Translations under genes and position numbers: made by a program | The notes under the pieces: generated by a model | Told to the model about the DNA's origin: nothing | Databases searched by the model: none | The model's input: the letters and a program-made list of their open reading frames with translations, nothing else | Part shown: in pieces, positions 8,636 to 17,645 of the stretch | Position numbering within the stretch: position 1 is the first letter of the stretch | Layout: every line of letters begins with the position of its first letter | NCBI GenBank assembly: GCA_004020875.1 | Contig: SAPZ01000008.1 | Span: forward strand, 62,001 to 126,000 | Source: Mesorhizobium sp. | Lineage (GTDB): Bacteria; Pseudomonadota; Alphaproteobacteria; Rhizobiales; Rhizobiaceae | Length of the DNA stretch: 64,000 nucleotides | Direction of reading: 5' to 3'

Positions 8636-9841
8636 ATGGCCACGACCACCGCCCCCTGGGCCACCGAAAAGCCGACCGCCCTTCTGGTGCTCGCCGACGG
8701 CACGGTGATCGAGGGCCGCGGTCTCGGCGCCACCGGATCGGCCGTTGCGGAAGTGTGCTTCAACACGGCGCTGACCGGCTACGAGGAGATCCTCACCGAT
8801 CCATCCTACGCCGGCCAGATCGTCACCTTCACCTTCCCGCATATCGGCAATGTCGGCACCAATGACGAGGACATCGAGGATTTGCATCCGGCGGCCCGCG
8901 CCGGCGCGGTCGGCGCGATCTTCAAGGCCAATGTCACCGACCCGTCCAACTATCGCGCCGCCGGCCATCTCGACCAATGGCTGAAGCGGCGCGGCATTGT
9001 CGCGCTGTCCGGCATCGACACCCGCGCGCTGACCGTGCTGATCCGCGAGAAGGGCATGCCCAATGCCGTCATCGCGCATGCGCCCGACGGCGTCTTTGAC
9101 ATCGAGGACCTGAAGCGCCAGGCCGCGGCCTGGTCAGGCCTTATCGGCCTCGATCTCGCCAAGGAAGTCACGTCGGGCCAGTCCTCGGTCTGGCGCGAGA
9201 CGCCCTGGATCTGGAACGAGGGCTATGGCGAGCAGGACGCGCCGTCGATGCATGTGGTGGCCATCGACTATGGCGTCAAGCGCAACATCCTGCGCCTGCT
9301 GGCGGGCCTGGGCGCCAAGGTCACCGTCGTCCCGGCCAAGACCGGTGCGGAGGAAATCCTCGCCATGCAGCCGGACGGCATCTTCCTGTCCAACGGCCCG
9401 GGCGACCCGGAAGCGACCGGCGAGTATGCCGTGCCGGTGATCCAGAACCTCTTGAAGACCGACATTCCGGTGTTCGGCATCTGCCTCGGCCATCAGATGC
9501 TGGCGCTGGCGCTCGGCGGCAAGACCGAGAAGATGCATCAGGGCCACCACGGCGCCAACCATCCGGTCAAGGACCACACCACCGGAAAGGTCGAGATCGT
9601 CTCGATGAACCATGGTTTCGCCGTCGACGCCGACTCGCTTCCGGAAGGCGTCGAGGAAACCCATGTCTCGCTTTTCGACGGCTCGAATTGCGGCATCGCG
9701 CTCACCGGCCGGCCAGTGTTCTCGGTCCAGCATCATCCCGAAGCCTCGCCCGGCCCGCAGGATTCGCATTACCTCTTCCGTCGCTTCGTCAACCTGATCC
9801 GCGAGCGGCGCGGTGAGGAAGCGATAGCAGAGCGCGCCTAA
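8636..9841 (+). CDS. carA: Carbamoyl-phosphate synthase small (glutaminase) subunit
   Basis: A 401-residue protein of normal CarA length. It hydrolyses glutamine to give ammonia for carbamoyl phosphate, feeding pyrimidine and arginine synthesis with CarB. The N-terminal half has the CarA signature (CFNTALTGYEEILTDPSYAG, then FTFPHIGNVGTN). The C-terminal class I glutamine amidotransferase domain has FGICLGHQ with the nucleophile Cys at about residue 283 and QHHPEASPGP with the catalytic His and Glu near residue 365. AGGAG precedes the ATG. A good promoter lies at 8491-8519. CarB is encoded about 13 kb downstream on the same strand, so the two subunits are not co-transcribed. Confidence 0.97.
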   Translation: MATTTAPWATEKPTALLVLADGTVIEGRGLGATGSAVAEVCFNTALTGYEEILTDPSYAGQIVTFTFPHIGNVGTNDEDIEDLHPAARAGAVGAIFKANVTDPSNYRAAGHLDQWLKRRGIVALSGIDTRALTVLIREKGMPNAVIAHAPDGVFDIEDLKRQAAAWSGLIGLDLAKEVTSGQSSVWRETPWIWNEGYGEQDAPSMHVVAIDYGVKRNILRLLAGLGAKVTVVPAKTGAEEILAMQPDGIFLSNGPGDPEATGEYAVPVIQNLLKTDIPVFGICLGHQMLALALGGKTEKMHQGHHGANHPVKDHTTGKVEIVSMNHGFAVDADSLPEGVEETHVSLFDGSNCGIALTGRPVFSVQHHPEASPGPQDSHYLFRRFVNLIRERRGEEAIAERA

Positions 9842-9854
9842 CTCAACCACAAGC

Positions 9855-11126
9855 CTAAGCCGCGTCCGTCACCGCTGCTTCCTGCGTGTGCATGCGCTCG
9901 ATTTCCTTCGGCGCCGGCCTGGCCACTTTCGTGACGAAGACGATGACCGCCAGCGTCAGGAAGATCGCGCCGAGAACATAGGGCGCGCCGCCGAACACGA
10001 CCGGCGCGGTCGGGCTCGTGAACCATGAGAAGATCGCCGTATAGAGCAGCGGCGTGATGATCGAAGTGATCGAGAAGATGGAGGTCATCGCACCCTGCAA
10101 TTCGCCCTGCGCCGAGGGCGGCACCTTGGCGGCGGCGAGGCTCCTGAGCGGCGGGTCGGCCAGCGCCTCCAGACAGCCGGCCACGATTACCGCATAGATC
10201 ATCCAGCCTTGCGTCGAAAACGCATAGCCGAAAGCGCTGAGCGCGGTGAAAGTCAGCCCGATCGCCGCTGTCCTCCACTCGCCGAGCTTCGGAATGATGC
10301 GCGGCAGCACCGTCGCCATGATGATCGCGCCGCACAGGCCGAAGGCACCGAGCGAGAAGCCGATCTGCTGCTGGTTCCACCCATAGCGATAGTTGGAGAC
10401 GAACGCCCAGACCGCCGGATACATCATATGGCCGAGCGTCATCAGGAAGAACACCAGCCCGATCCAGCCGATACCCGGATAATTGCGCATCTGCATCAGC
10501 GTGCCGACCGGATTGGCGCGCTTCCACTCGAAGGGCCGGCGGTGTTTTTCGTCCAGCGTTTCGGGCAGGAACACTATCGCGATCAGGAAATTCACGAAGG
10601 CAAGCGCTGCGGCGAAATAGAACGGCACACGCGGCCCGAACGTGCCGAGCAGTCCGCCCAGCACCGGGCCGATGACGAAGCCGACGCCGAAGGCGATGCC
10701 GAGCAGGCCGAAATTCTTCGCCCGGTTCTCGTCGTTCGAGATATCGGCGATGAAGGCCGATGTCGTCGAATAGCTGGCGCCGGAAATGCCGGCGAGCACG
10801 CGGCCGATGAACAGCATCGGATAGGACCAAGCAATGGCGCAGATCAAATTGTCGATCGAGAAGGTCAGCACCGAGGCAAGCAGGACCGGCCTGCGCCCGA
10901 AACGGTCGCTCAGGCCGCCGATGATCGGCGCGAAGAAGAACTGCATCGCAGCATAGACGAAGAACAGCCATCCGCCCTCGATCGCGGCCTCGCTGACGCT
11001 GACGCCGCTCAGTTCCTCCAGATAGGCGGGCAGCACCGGCATGATGATGCCGAAGCCGATGATGTCGAGCAAAAGCGTCGTGAAAACGAGCGCAAGGCCC
11101 CGCTTGGCGGTTCTCGAGTCGATCAT
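9855..11126 (-). CDS. TCR/Tet-type MFS transporter
   Basis: A 423-residue twelve-helix MFS antiporter. It has the Tet-family start ([20 protein letters not shown]), motif A in loop 2-3 ([16 protein letters not shown], about residues 70-85) and the motif C region [13 protein letters not shown] near residue 145. These match the TCR/Tet (DHA1) group, which exports tetracycline-like and other compounds by proton antiport. The true substrate is unknown, and no TetR-type repressor is adjacent. GAGGAG stands upstream of the ATG. It is convergent with carA. Confidence 0.86.
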   Translation of the reverse strand: MIDSRTAKRGLALVFTTLLLDIIGFGIIMPVLPAYLEELSGVSVSEAAIEGGWLFFVYAAMQFFFAPIIGGLSDRFGRRPVLLASVLTFSIDNLICAIAWSYPMLFIGRVLAGISGASYSTTSAFIADISNDENRAKNFGLLGIAFGVGFVIGPVLGGLLGTFGPRVPFYFAAALAFVNFLIAIVFLPETLDEKHRRPFEWKRANPVGTLMQMRNYPGIGWIGLVFFLMTLGHMMYPAVWAFVSNYRYGWNQQQIGFSLGAFGLCGAIIMATVLPRIIPKLGEWRTAAIGLTFTALSAFGYAFSTQGWMIYAVIVAGCLEALADPPLRSLAAAKVPPSAQGELQGAMTSIFSITSIITPLLYTAIFSWFTSPTAPVVFGGAPYVLGAIFLTLAVIVFVTKVARPAPKEIERMHTQEAAVTDAA

Positions 11127-11292
11127 GGTGACAAGCTCCTCATCCGCCCTGGGGGCACAGGCGGGATGGACCTTATAGGCGACGTCAGCGGCGGGAACAA
11201 TCCGCGAACGAACGCAAATGTCTTATGCTGACATCACTTGCCAGCCTGCCGCCGATCGCGGACTGTCACGGAAAATGAAGCGGCAGCGCCTC

Positions 11293-12207
11293 TCAAATCG
11301 GACCGCTCATCGTGTTGCAGTCGGACAGCTTGCCGCTCTTGAAGCCCCGCGCCAGCCAGGCCTGCCGCTGCTGCGAGGTGCCATGGTTAAAGCTTTCCGG
11401 CACGACATAGCCCTGCATCTTCTTCTGCAGCGTGTCGTCGCCGATCTGCTTGGCCGCATTGAGCGCGCTTTCGATGTCGCCCTGCTCCAAAATGCCCTTC
11501 TGCTGGGTGAAATGCGCCCACACCCCGGCGAAGCAATCGGCCTGAAGCTCGATGCGCACCGACAGCTGGTTGGCGTCTACTTCGCTCATGCCCTGCCGCA
11601 TCTGGTTGAACTTGCCCATGATGCCGGTGAGGTTCTGCACGTGATGACCGACCTCATGCGCCACCACATAGGCCCGCGCGAACTCGCCTGAAGCGCCGAA
11701 CTGCTGGTCAAGCTGCTGGAAGAAGGTCATGTCGAGATAGACCTTGTGATCGCCCGGGCAGTAGAACGGCCCGGCCGCCGCCGAAGCGAAACCGCAGGCC
11801 GAACGAACCTGGCCGCTGAACAGCACCAGCTTGGGATCCTCGTAGGTCAATCCCTGGGATTTGAAAATGCCGGTCCAGGTGTCCTCGGTATCGGCAAGCA
11901 CGGTCGCGACGAACTGCTTCATCTCGTCATTGGCAGGCGCGTTGCCATTGTCCTGCGTCTCGGTGATCTGGCCGCCGCCATCCGGCAGCAGACCGCCGTC
12001 GCCGCCACCGAGGATCTGCGATGGGTCGAAGCCAAAATACCATCCCGCGAGCACGACCAGGATGACCAGCAGGATGCTGCCGCCACCGCCGGTGCGGCCG
12101 CCGATTGGAATGCGGAACTGACCGCCGCCGCCCAATCCGCCGCCACCGCCGCTGTCGCTGCGGTCGTCCTCGATGTTGTCGCTCTGACGACGGCCTCTCC
12201 AAAGCAT
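11293..12207 (-). CDS. Neutral zinc metallopeptidase, YpfJ/KPN_02809 family
   Basis: A 304-residue membrane-anchored protein. A short cytosolic N-terminus (MLWRGRRQSDNIEDDRSDSG) and a glycine-rich linker precede one transmembrane helix (about residues 45-65). The periplasmic domain carries the zinc motif HEVGHH within AYVVAHEVGHHVQNLTG (about residue 180), a downstream IELQADCFAGVW segment supplying further ligands, and Cys pairs including ACGFASAAAGPFYCPGD. Substrates of the family are unknown. The ATG at 12207 is chosen for the GCGAGGAG site just upstream; the longer frame has none. Confidence 0.87.
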   Translation of the reverse strand: MLWRGRRQSDNIEDDRSDSGGGGGLGGGGQFRIPIGGRTGGGGSILLVILVVLAGWYFGFDPSQILGGGDGGLLPDGGGQITETQDNGNAPANDEMKQFVATVLADTEDTWTGIFKSQGLTYEDPKLVLFSGQVRSACGFASAAAGPFYCPGDHKVYLDMTFFQQLDQQFGASGEFARAYVVAHEVGHHVQNLTGIMGKFNQMRQGMSEVDANQLSVRIELQADCFAGVWAHFTQQKGILEQGDIESALNAAKQIGDDTLQKKMQGYVVPESFNHGTSQQRQAWLARGFKSGKLSDCNTMSGPI

Positions 12208-12381
12208 GGCAACTCCTCGCAATGCAAATATCCTGGAGGGGCTGGCCCGCGACCGCCCCGTGCTGACAACTATCGCAACGGCCAACCTAAGTCACAGAAT
12301 TTTCGCGCCCGAAAAATGCGTGGGCCGGAGGAAACTCCGATCGGCTGGTTAATTCCACTCCCCATAAACGGGCCAAGAACC

Positions 12382-12570
12382 TCAGCTTTTCTGCTTGGCG
12401 CCGGCGCTCTTGCCGTCCGAACTCTTCGACCGTTCCTCGAAACGTGCCGCGCCCTTCTTCAGCGGATGGCCGGTCTCGGCCTCGGTCTTGCGTTCGTCGC
12501 CGGCGGCCGCCTGCTGCAATCCCCTGGCCGCCTGCTTTCCCTTGGCGGTCGGTGCCTGTTCGATGCCCAT
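12382..12570 (-). CDS. Small hypothetical protein, 62 residues
   Basis: A hydrophilic, Lys/Ala/Gly-rich protein without hydrophobic segments, probably disordered (PTAKGKQAARGLQQAAAGDE, then a Ser/Lys-rich end). I do not recognise its family. It is supported by a strong GGGAGGA site 5-6 bases before the ATG and by coding-like codon use. It lies alone between the zinc peptidase and mntR, both on the same strand. Confidence 0.55.
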   Translation of the reverse strand: MGIEQAPTAKGKQAARGLQQAAAGDERKTEAETGHPLKKGAARFEERSKSSDGKSAGAKQKS

Positions 12571-12664
12571 TGCTTCCTCCCTATGCGCGATGATCGCGCG
12601 ATGTGGAAAGTAATGCGGCCAAGATCAGTCGGTTCCGTTTTCAAGCACTCAGGCCGATCGAACT

Positions 12665-13123
12665 CTACGCCCGGCGGTCCGTCATCGCCCGGCGGAAGGC
12701 GTCCAGCGTTTCGGCGCTGACATGGTGCTCGATGCCTTCGGCATCGATGCGCGCCGTCTCGGCGCTGACGCCAAGCGAGCGAAGAAAGGCCTCCACCGTC
12801 TGGTGGCGGATGCGGCTTTCCTCGGCGACCTTGCGGCCGGCCTCGGTCAGGAACACGCCGCGATAGGGCTTTCGCGAGACCAGCCCGTCGGCGCACAGCC
12901 TGGTCAGCATTTTGGCCACCGTCGGCTGCGCGACGCCGAGCCTTGCCGCGATATCCACCTGCCGCGCCTCGTTGCCGTCTTCGATCAGATCGGCGATCAG
13001 TTCGACATAGTCCTCGACCAGCGCGCTACGGCGCGCCTGGCGCTGCTGCCGGAATCCTTCCGAATGGATTTCGGCATCGGGAAGCGGCTCTTCGCGTCGA
13101 ACCGGTTTGTTCCTCAGCGCCAA
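12665..13123 (-). CDS. mntR: Manganese-responsive regulator MntR (DtxR family)
   Basis: A 152-residue protein, the usual MntR size. The winged helix is [20 protein letters not shown], with [20 protein letters not shown] forming the wing. Metal-binding candidates are the segments containing [13 protein letters not shown] and [10 protein letters not shown] (His and Glu ligands of the DtxR/MntR dimerisation domain). It binds Mn(II) and represses manganese import genes. TTG at 13123 is chosen: AGGAGGA lies about 7 bases upstream, whereas the longer open frame runs back through a palindromic repeat. It is divergent from mntH, its expected target. Confidence 0.86.
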   Translation of the reverse strand: MALRNKPVRREEPLPDAEIHSEGFRQQRQARRSALVEDYVELIADLIEDGNEARQVDIAARLGVAQPTVAKMLTRLCADGLVSRKPYRGVFLTEAGRKVAEESRIRHQTVEAFLRSLGVSAETARIDAEGIEHHVSAETLDAFRRAMTDRRA

Positions 13124-13147
13124 TATGCGCTCCTCCTGGTAGCCCCT

Positions 13148-13195
13148 AAAGCTTGATGCCGAAAAGTGCGAACCGGTTTCGGACGACATCATGCT
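13148..13195. repeat. Rhizobial palindromic repeat (copy 1)
   Basis: A 48-base palindrome-like element with ends AAGCTTGATG and CATCATGCT and the core CCGAAAAGTGCGAACCGGTT. It is the same family as the elements at 15197-15231 and, more diverged, 42651-42695. Such elements are abundant between genes in rhizobia. This one sits just upstream of the mntR ribosome binding site. Confidence 0.7.
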
Positions 13196-13324
13196 CTGTC
13201 GCTTTGAATCGGATCGCATCCATAGCACGAACCCCTTGCGGTCCGGCCGTTTATTTGCATTACCGGCCAGGCTCAACCGAAGTTTGCGGTCACCCGCCTT
13301 GGAACCTGCTTCGGTTGATCACGA

Positions 13325-13375
13325 AAGCATAATGGATAAAATATAGCATATTGCATAATGTTGAGCTATAGCATA
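13325..13375. promoter_or_regulatory. Putative MntR-responsive control region of mntH
   Basis: An AT-rich block 40-90 bases before mntH. It has two direct copies of TATAGCATA (13342-13350 and 13367-13375, 25 bases apart), an inner palindrome GCTATAGC (13365-13372) and two GCATAAT words (13328-13334 and 13353-13359). It stands out from the GC-rich surroundings. Given the divergent mntR and mntH genes it probably contains the mntH promoter and the MntR operator; which repeat is bound is inference. Confidence 0.5.
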
Positions 13376-13414
13376 GATTAAGGGCACGTTCGATACGTTC
13401 CAGCGGAAATATCC

Positions 13415-14773
13415 ATGTCTGATGCCGACGCAGCAACCGCAGCCCGACCCGCGTGGCGGTTCGACAGGCCGGACGACGTGCAGCCCAGCCTGCGCGAGGT
13501 GAACGCCTCCATCGCGGTGCCACGGAGCGGCGTCTGGTTCCGTCGCCTGTTCGCCTTCATGGGACCAGGCTACATGGTTTCGGTCGGCTACATGGACCCG
13601 GGCAACTGGGCGACGGACCTCGCCGGTGGCGCGCAGTTCGGTTACACCCTGCTTTTCGTCATCATGCTGTCGAACCTGATGGCGATCCTGCTGCAGGCGC
13701 TCGCAGCGCGTCTCGGCATCGCCACCGGCCGCGACCTCGCCCAGGCTTGCCGCGCTTATTATCCGCGCCCCGTCAATCTGATGCTCTGGATCGCCTGTGA
13801 GCTGGCGATCATCGCCTGCGACCTCGCCGAGGTCATCGGCACAGCGATCGCGCTGCAGCTTCTGTTCGGCATTCCACTGATCGGCGGCGCCATCCTCACC
13901 GCGCTCGACGCCTTCCTTGTGCTCCTGCTGATGAACAGGGGCTTCCGCTATCTCGAGGCCTTTGTCGTGGCGCTGCTGATCATCATCTTCGGCTGCTTTG
14001 CCATCCAGATCTTCGTCGCCGCACCGCCGGCCGGCAAGATCCTGCATTCGATGTTCGTGCCGTCATCGCAGATCGTCGCCAATCCGGCGATGCTCTACAT
14101 CGCCATCGGCATCATCGGCGCGACGGTCATGCCGCATAATCTCTATCTGCATTCCTCGATCGTGCAGACCCGCGCCTATGAGCGAACCGAGACCGGCAAG
14201 CGCGACGCCATCAAATGGGCGACGACGGATTCGACCATCGCGCTGATCCTGGCGCTGTTCGTCAACGCGTCGATCCTGATCGTCGCGGCAGTCGCCTTCC
14301 ACGATACAGGCCATCACGAAGTTGCCGAGATCGGCCAGGCTTTCGAGCTCCTGTCGCCGCTTCTCGGCCTGAGCATCGCCTCGATCCTGTTCGCCGTCGC
14401 GCTGCTCGCCTCCGGCCTCAACTCGACCGTCACCGCAACCCTTGCCGGCCAGATCGTCATGGAAGGTTTTCTGCGCCTGCGCGTCCCGCAATGGGCGCGG
14501 CGTCTCCTGACGCGCGGCATCGCCATTGTCCCGGTCGTGGCCGTCACCGCGCTCTACGGCGAGAAGGGCACGACCGAGCTTCTTGTGTTCAGCCAGGTCG
14601 TGCTGTCGATGCAACTGCCCTTCGCCGTCATACCGCTGGTGCAGTTCGTGTCGGACAGGAAGAAGATGGGCAGTTTCGCCATACCGCGCAGCGTTGCGGC
14701 GCTGGCCTGGGCGGTGGCGGCCGTCATCCTCGTTCTCAACTTCAAGCTGCTCTACGACACCATCGCCGGCTGA
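13415..14773 (+). CDS. mntH: Nramp-family Mn2+/divalent metal transporter
   Basis: A 452-residue proton-coupled metal importer of the inner membrane. Signatures: [21 protein letters not shown], containing the DPGN motif of helix 1 that coordinates metal, [20 protein letters not shown], and [18 protein letters not shown] containing the helix 6 MPH metal-binding motif. Eleven to twelve hydrophobic helices are evident. It imports Mn(II), possibly Fe(II). It is divergent from mntR, with an AT-rich repeated control region between the two genes. Confidence 0.95.
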   Translation: MSDADAATAARPAWRFDRPDDVQPSLREVNASIAVPRSGVWFRRLFAFMGPGYMVSVGYMDPGNWATDLAGGAQFGYTLLFVIMLSNLMAILLQALAARLGIATGRDLAQACRAYYPRPVNLMLWIACELAIIACDLAEVIGTAIALQLLFGIPLIGGAILTALDAFLVLLLMNRGFRYLEAFVVALLIIIFGCFAIQIFVAAPPAGKILHSMFVPSSQIVANPAMLYIAIGIIGATVMPHNLYLHSSIVQTRAYERTETGKRDAIKWATTDSTIALILALFVNASILIVAAVAFHDTGHHEVAEIGQAFELLSPLLGLSIASILFAVALLASGLNSTVTATLAGQIVMEGFLRLRVPQWARRLLTRGIAIVPVVAVTALYGEKGTTELLVFSQVVLSMQLPFAVIPLVQFVSDRKKMGSFAIPRSVAALAWAVAAVILVLNFKLLYDTIAG

Positions 14774-14809
14774 GCGCGACATTCCAGCCGGACGCGCTAT
14801 TCTTGGCGC

Positions 14810-14923
14810 ATGGCCGACACGGACGAAGCCCGCAGATTCTACGCCAGGCTGATGGCCGCGCAGGCACGGTCGGCCGATCCGCGCATCGAGGAGGTGTTCG
14901 CCTCGGTCTTGCGGCCCTCGTAA
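14810..14923 (+). pseudogene. Truncated N-terminus resembling a protein-L-isoaspartate methyltransferase-like protein
   Basis: A 37-residue frame starting EARRFYARLMAAQARSADPR and continuing IEEVFASV before diverging to a stop. The ARRFYA...DPRIEEVFASV pattern resembles the start of rhizobial protein-L-isoaspartate O-methyltransferase-like proteins, where the next residues are usually PRExFL. No methyltransferase domain follows in any frame, so this looks like a relic cut off at about 14915. The family suggestion rests on memory of a short motif and is tentative. Confidence 0.4.
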
Positions 14924-14929
14924 CCGCCT

Positions 14930-15187
14930 GGAAAACGGCTTTGCCTGCCGGCCCTTCATGGCCTTTCGGTTCATCCCTTGCGTCGGCGCCTCCGCCACCG
15001 AGCCGGGCGCGAAAATACCGACCCTCGAGCGCGCCGCGCGCACCCGCTCGATCTGGCTCAGGAAAGACAAGGCGCCCGACCGCACCGCCACCGCCGTTTT
15101 CGGCGATGTCTGGTGCTCGTCACGGATCATTCGCGCTGACAACACGCGGTAGAAATTCGCGAGGCCGTGTCGGAAAACGGCCTTGCC
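14930..15187. repeat. Segment bounded by 16-bp near-identical direct repeats
   Basis: GGAAAACGGCTTTGCC (14930-14945) and GGAAAACGGCCTTGCC (15172-15187) differ at one position and bracket about 226 bases without a convincing gene. The left copy directly follows the truncated methyltransferase-like frame. It may be a small inserted element or a duplicated junction; no transposase or terminal inverted repeats were seen. Confidence 0.35.
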
Positions 15188-15196
15188 GTTCGTCCT

Positions 15197-15231
15197 AGAA
15201 GCATGATCCCGAAAAGTGGGAATCGGTTTTC
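15197..15231. repeat. Rhizobial palindromic repeat (copy 2)
   Basis: AAGCATGATCCCGAAAAGTG followed by a GGAATCGGTTTTCGG end is the standard form of the repeat also seen, diverged, at 13148-13195. It lies between the direct-repeat-bounded segment and the dihydrofolate-reductase-like gene. Confidence 0.7.
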
Positions 15232-15287
15232 GGAGACCAGGCGAAATCCGGCCGCGACGGCGCGGATCAGCGAAAAGGAAAAGATAG

Positions 15288-15938
15288 ATGCGCAAGATCA
15301 TCGCCGCCACATTCGTCAGCCTCGACGGTGTCATGCAGGCGCCAGGCGGGCCGGAAGAGGATCCGGTCGGCGGCTTCAAATTCGGCGGCTGGACCTTTCA
15401 TTATTTCGACGAGGTGGCAGGCACCGCAATGGAGGAATTGTTCTCCAAACCCTTCGCCCTCCTGCTCGGCCGCAGAACCTACGACATTTTCGCCGCGTAC
15501 TGGCCATATCAAAAGGATCAGATAGCGGACGTCTTCAACCCTGCGATCAAATATGTGGCGACGCACCGGCCGGATTCGCTGACCTGGCAGAACACGCAGT
15601 CGCTCGGGCCAGATGTCGTTGCCAGGCTTAAGGAGATCAAGCAGGAAGACGGGCCGGACCTGCTTATCCAGGGGTCAGGCAATCTGATCCAGACCTTGCT
15701 CGCCAAAGGGCTGATCGATGAGATCCGGCTGATGATCTTTCCGCTGCTGCTCGGCAAGGGCAAGCGGCTGTTCGGCGACAACGCGATGCCGGCGGCCTTC
15801 AGGCTCGTCAAATCGCAGGCTTCCACCACCGGCGTCATCATGGCGACCTATGAGCGCGCGGGCGAAATCCGCACGGGCTCGTTTGCCCAGCAGGAGCCTT
15901 CCGAAGCCGAGCTCGAACGACGCAGGACCTGGAAGTAG
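15288..15938 (+). CDS. Dihydrofolate reductase / RibD C-terminal-like oxidoreductase
   Basis: A 216-residue protein of the RibD C-terminal (DHFR-like) fold. Features: KIIAATFVSLDGVMQAPGG at the N-terminus, FALLLGRRTYDIFAAYWPY, DLLIQGSGNLIQTLLAKGLI (NADPH-binding glycine region) and IDEIRLMIFPLLLGKGKRLF. Stand-alone members are NADPH-dependent reductases of unknown substrate; they are not the essential FolA. A purine-rich AAAGGAAAAG lies before the ATG. The next gene on the strand is a glutathione transferase 80 bases away, possibly co-transcribed. Confidence 0.85.
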   Translation: MRKIIAATFVSLDGVMQAPGGPEEDPVGGFKFGGWTFHYFDEVAGTAMEELFSKPFALLLGRRTYDIFAAYWPYQKDQIADVFNPAIKYVATHRPDSLTWQNTQSLGPDVVARLKEIKQEDGPDLLIQGSGNLIQTLLAKGLIDEIRLMIFPLLLGKGKRLFGDNAMPAAFRLVKSQASTTGVIMATYERAGEIRTGSFAQQEPSEAELERRRTWK

Positions 15939-16018
15939 CATTGGGATGCGGGCGGGCCGGCCTCGCCGACGCCTCGCCCACGACCGATGCCTTTCGACGC
16001 CATGATCAGGAGCCGCCG

Positions 16019-16669
16019 ATGAAACTCACCATCACCGCCTTTGAACGCTCGCCCGATGGCGGCAGAGGGCTGGCGCGCGACATGCAAGTGCGCTGGGCGC
16101 TCGAGGAAGTCGGACAACCTTACGACGTTCGTCTCATCTCGTTCGCTGCGATGAAACAACCCCCGCATCTAGCGCTCAACCCGTTCGGCCGTATCCCGAC
16201 TTACGAAGAAGGCGATCTCGCTCTGTTCGAGTCAGGCGCGATCGTCCTCCACATCGCGGAGCGTCACGCGGGCCTCTTGCCGGACGATGCGAACGCCCGG
16301 GCGCGCGCGATTGCCTGGATGTTCGCCGCCTACAGCACGGTGGAGCCGCCGATCCTCGAGCGCGCAACCGCAGTGATCCTGGAGCGCGATGCGCCGTGGC
16401 ACGATAAGCGCTTGCCCCTGGTAGACGACCGCATCCGCAAGCGGCTGGGCGAACTCTCCCGCCATCTCGGTGATTCCGACTGGCTCGATGGCGACTTCAG
16501 CGCCGGCGACCTTGTCATGGTGGCCGTGCTGCGCCGGCTGCTCAGATCGGGGCTGCTGAACGAATTTCCGAACCTTGCCGCCTATGTCGCCCGCGGAGAG
16601 ACGCGGCCGGCCTTCAAGCGCGCTTTCGAAGCGCAAATGGCGGTCGCCATGGCGGCAGCGAATGGCTGA
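16019..16669 (+). CDS. Glutathione S-transferase family protein
   Basis: A 216-residue GST. The N-terminal thioredoxin-like domain ends with LNPFGRIPTYEEGDLALFES, where the cis-proline and the ES pair bind the glutamyl part of glutathione. The C-terminal helical domain contains WLDGDFSAGDLVMVAVLRRL, the GST N-capping/hydrophobic staple region. It conjugates or reduces electrophiles with glutathione; the substrate is unknown. The ATG at 16019 has CAGGAG about 9 bases upstream; a longer frame from 15941 lacks a site. It converges on the LysR gene. Confidence 0.87.
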   Translation: MKLTITAFERSPDGGRGLARDMQVRWALEEVGQPYDVRLISFAAMKQPPHLALNPFGRIPTYEEGDLALFESGAIVLHIAERHAGLLPDDANARARAIAWMFAAYSTVEPPILERATAVILERDAPWHDKRLPLVDDRIRKRLGELSRHLGDSDWLDGDFSAGDLVMVAVLRRLLRSGLLNEFPNLAAYVARGETRPAFKRAFEAQMAVAMAAANG

Positions 16670-16679
16670 GGCGCTCGCG

Positions 16680-17546
16680 TCACGCCGCCTGGCGATAGCG
16701 GGAAAGACGCTCGCGGATGTGGCTGGCAAAAGCTTTTGCCGCTGGCGCGGTGGCATGCTTTGGCAGGTGCAGGTTGACGGAGAAATTCGGCAGCGCCGGA
16801 AGACCGGCATCGGACAGGATGTCGAGATCGGCCGGCACCGTCGAGGCAAGCCAGGTGGTGACGGCAAGGTCGGAGCGCACCGTAGCGGTCGTCGCGTCGA
16901 TGTTGCCGTTCTCGAACACGGTGCGCCAGTCGAGCCCTTGCTCGCCGAGCGCCGCCAGCACTGCCGGGCGGAAGGCGCAGGTGTCGGCGACGATCGAAAC
17001 CGGCAGCGGCCGCTTCAGCCGCGCCGTCCCGCCTCTGGCGCCGACCCAGACCAGCCGGTCGACGAGCAGGCATTCGCCGGCGCTGGGACCGACGCGCTCC
17101 TCGATGACGGCCAGGTCGATCATGCCCGCCGCCAAGGCCGCCGCGAGTTCCGGTGACGAGGCGCAGACCAGCGAGATCTCCACCTGCGGATAGGCTTCGG
17201 CATAGGCTTTCAGCACGGGCGCGAGCAGGGTGCCGACGAGATCGTAAGGCACGCCGATCCGCACCTGTCCGGCAACCGCCCTGCCCCTGATTTCGGCGAG
17301 GATCTCGTCGTTGAGCTGCAGCAGGCGCCTTGCCTTCTCGAGCAGCCGCTCACCCACCTGCGTCAGCTTGAGGCCGCGGCGATCGCGCTCGAAAACGCTT
17401 TGCCCCAGCACCTCTTCCAATCGTTTGACCTGTTGGCTGACGGCGCCTTGCGTCAGGTGGAGCGCGTTGGCGGCCGCCGTCATGCTGGCCTTGTCGGCCG
17501 TCGTGACGAAGGTGCGGATGAGGGTCGTGTCGAGATCGCGGATCAT
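16680..17546 (-). CDS. LysR-family transcriptional regulator (divergent from lysE-type exporter)
   Basis: A 288-residue LysR protein. The HTH is in residues about 15-60 (TFVTTADKASMTAAANALHL, then TQGAVSQQVKRLEEVLGQ). The ligand-binding domain follows (VRIGVPYDLVGTLLAPVLKA). It is divergent from a LysE-type exporter, the arrangement of LysG/LysE and ArgP/ArgO, so it probably activates that gene in response to an amino acid or related effector. Starts at 17546, 17555 (ATG) and 17573 (TTG) are all in frame; 17546 is preferred because the others overlap an inverted repeat likely to be the binding site. Confidence 0.86.
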   Translation of the reverse strand: MIRDLDTTLIRTFVTTADKASMTAAANALHLTQGAVSQQVKRLEEVLGQSVFERDRRGLKLTQVGERLLEKARRLLQLNDEILAEIRGRAVAGQVRIGVPYDLVGTLLAPVLKAYAEAYPQVEISLVCASSPELAAALAAGMIDLAVIEERVGPSAGECLLVDRLVWVGARGGTARLKRPLPVSIVADTCAFRPAVLAALGEQGLDWRTVFENGNIDATTATVRSDLAVTTWLASTVPADLDILSDAGLPALPNFSVNLHLPKHATAPAAKAFASHIRERLSRYRQAA

Positions 17547-17551
17547 GGCCT

Positions 17552-17570
17552 GCATTATAAACTCTAATGC
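17552..17570. promoter_or_regulatory. Inverted repeat between LysR and LysE-type genes
   Basis: GCATTA (17552-17557) and TAATGC (17565-17570) form a 19-bp dyad with a 7-base spacer, and a further GCATT occurs at 17588-17592. The position beside the LysR start fits an autoregulatory LysR site. The role is inferred from symmetry and context. Confidence 0.4.
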
Positions 17571-17645
17571 CAACTATATCAAACATTGCATTTACTGATG
17601 CTGCCAAGCGCCTAAGCATGCCGGCTTCTTTGACTGGGAAGCCGC

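Noticed and set aside
15063..15379. Minus-strand frame across 15.1-15.3 kb
   Set aside because: It crosses a palindromic repeat and the start of the reductase gene; no ribosome site. Possibly an old repeat-derived sequence.
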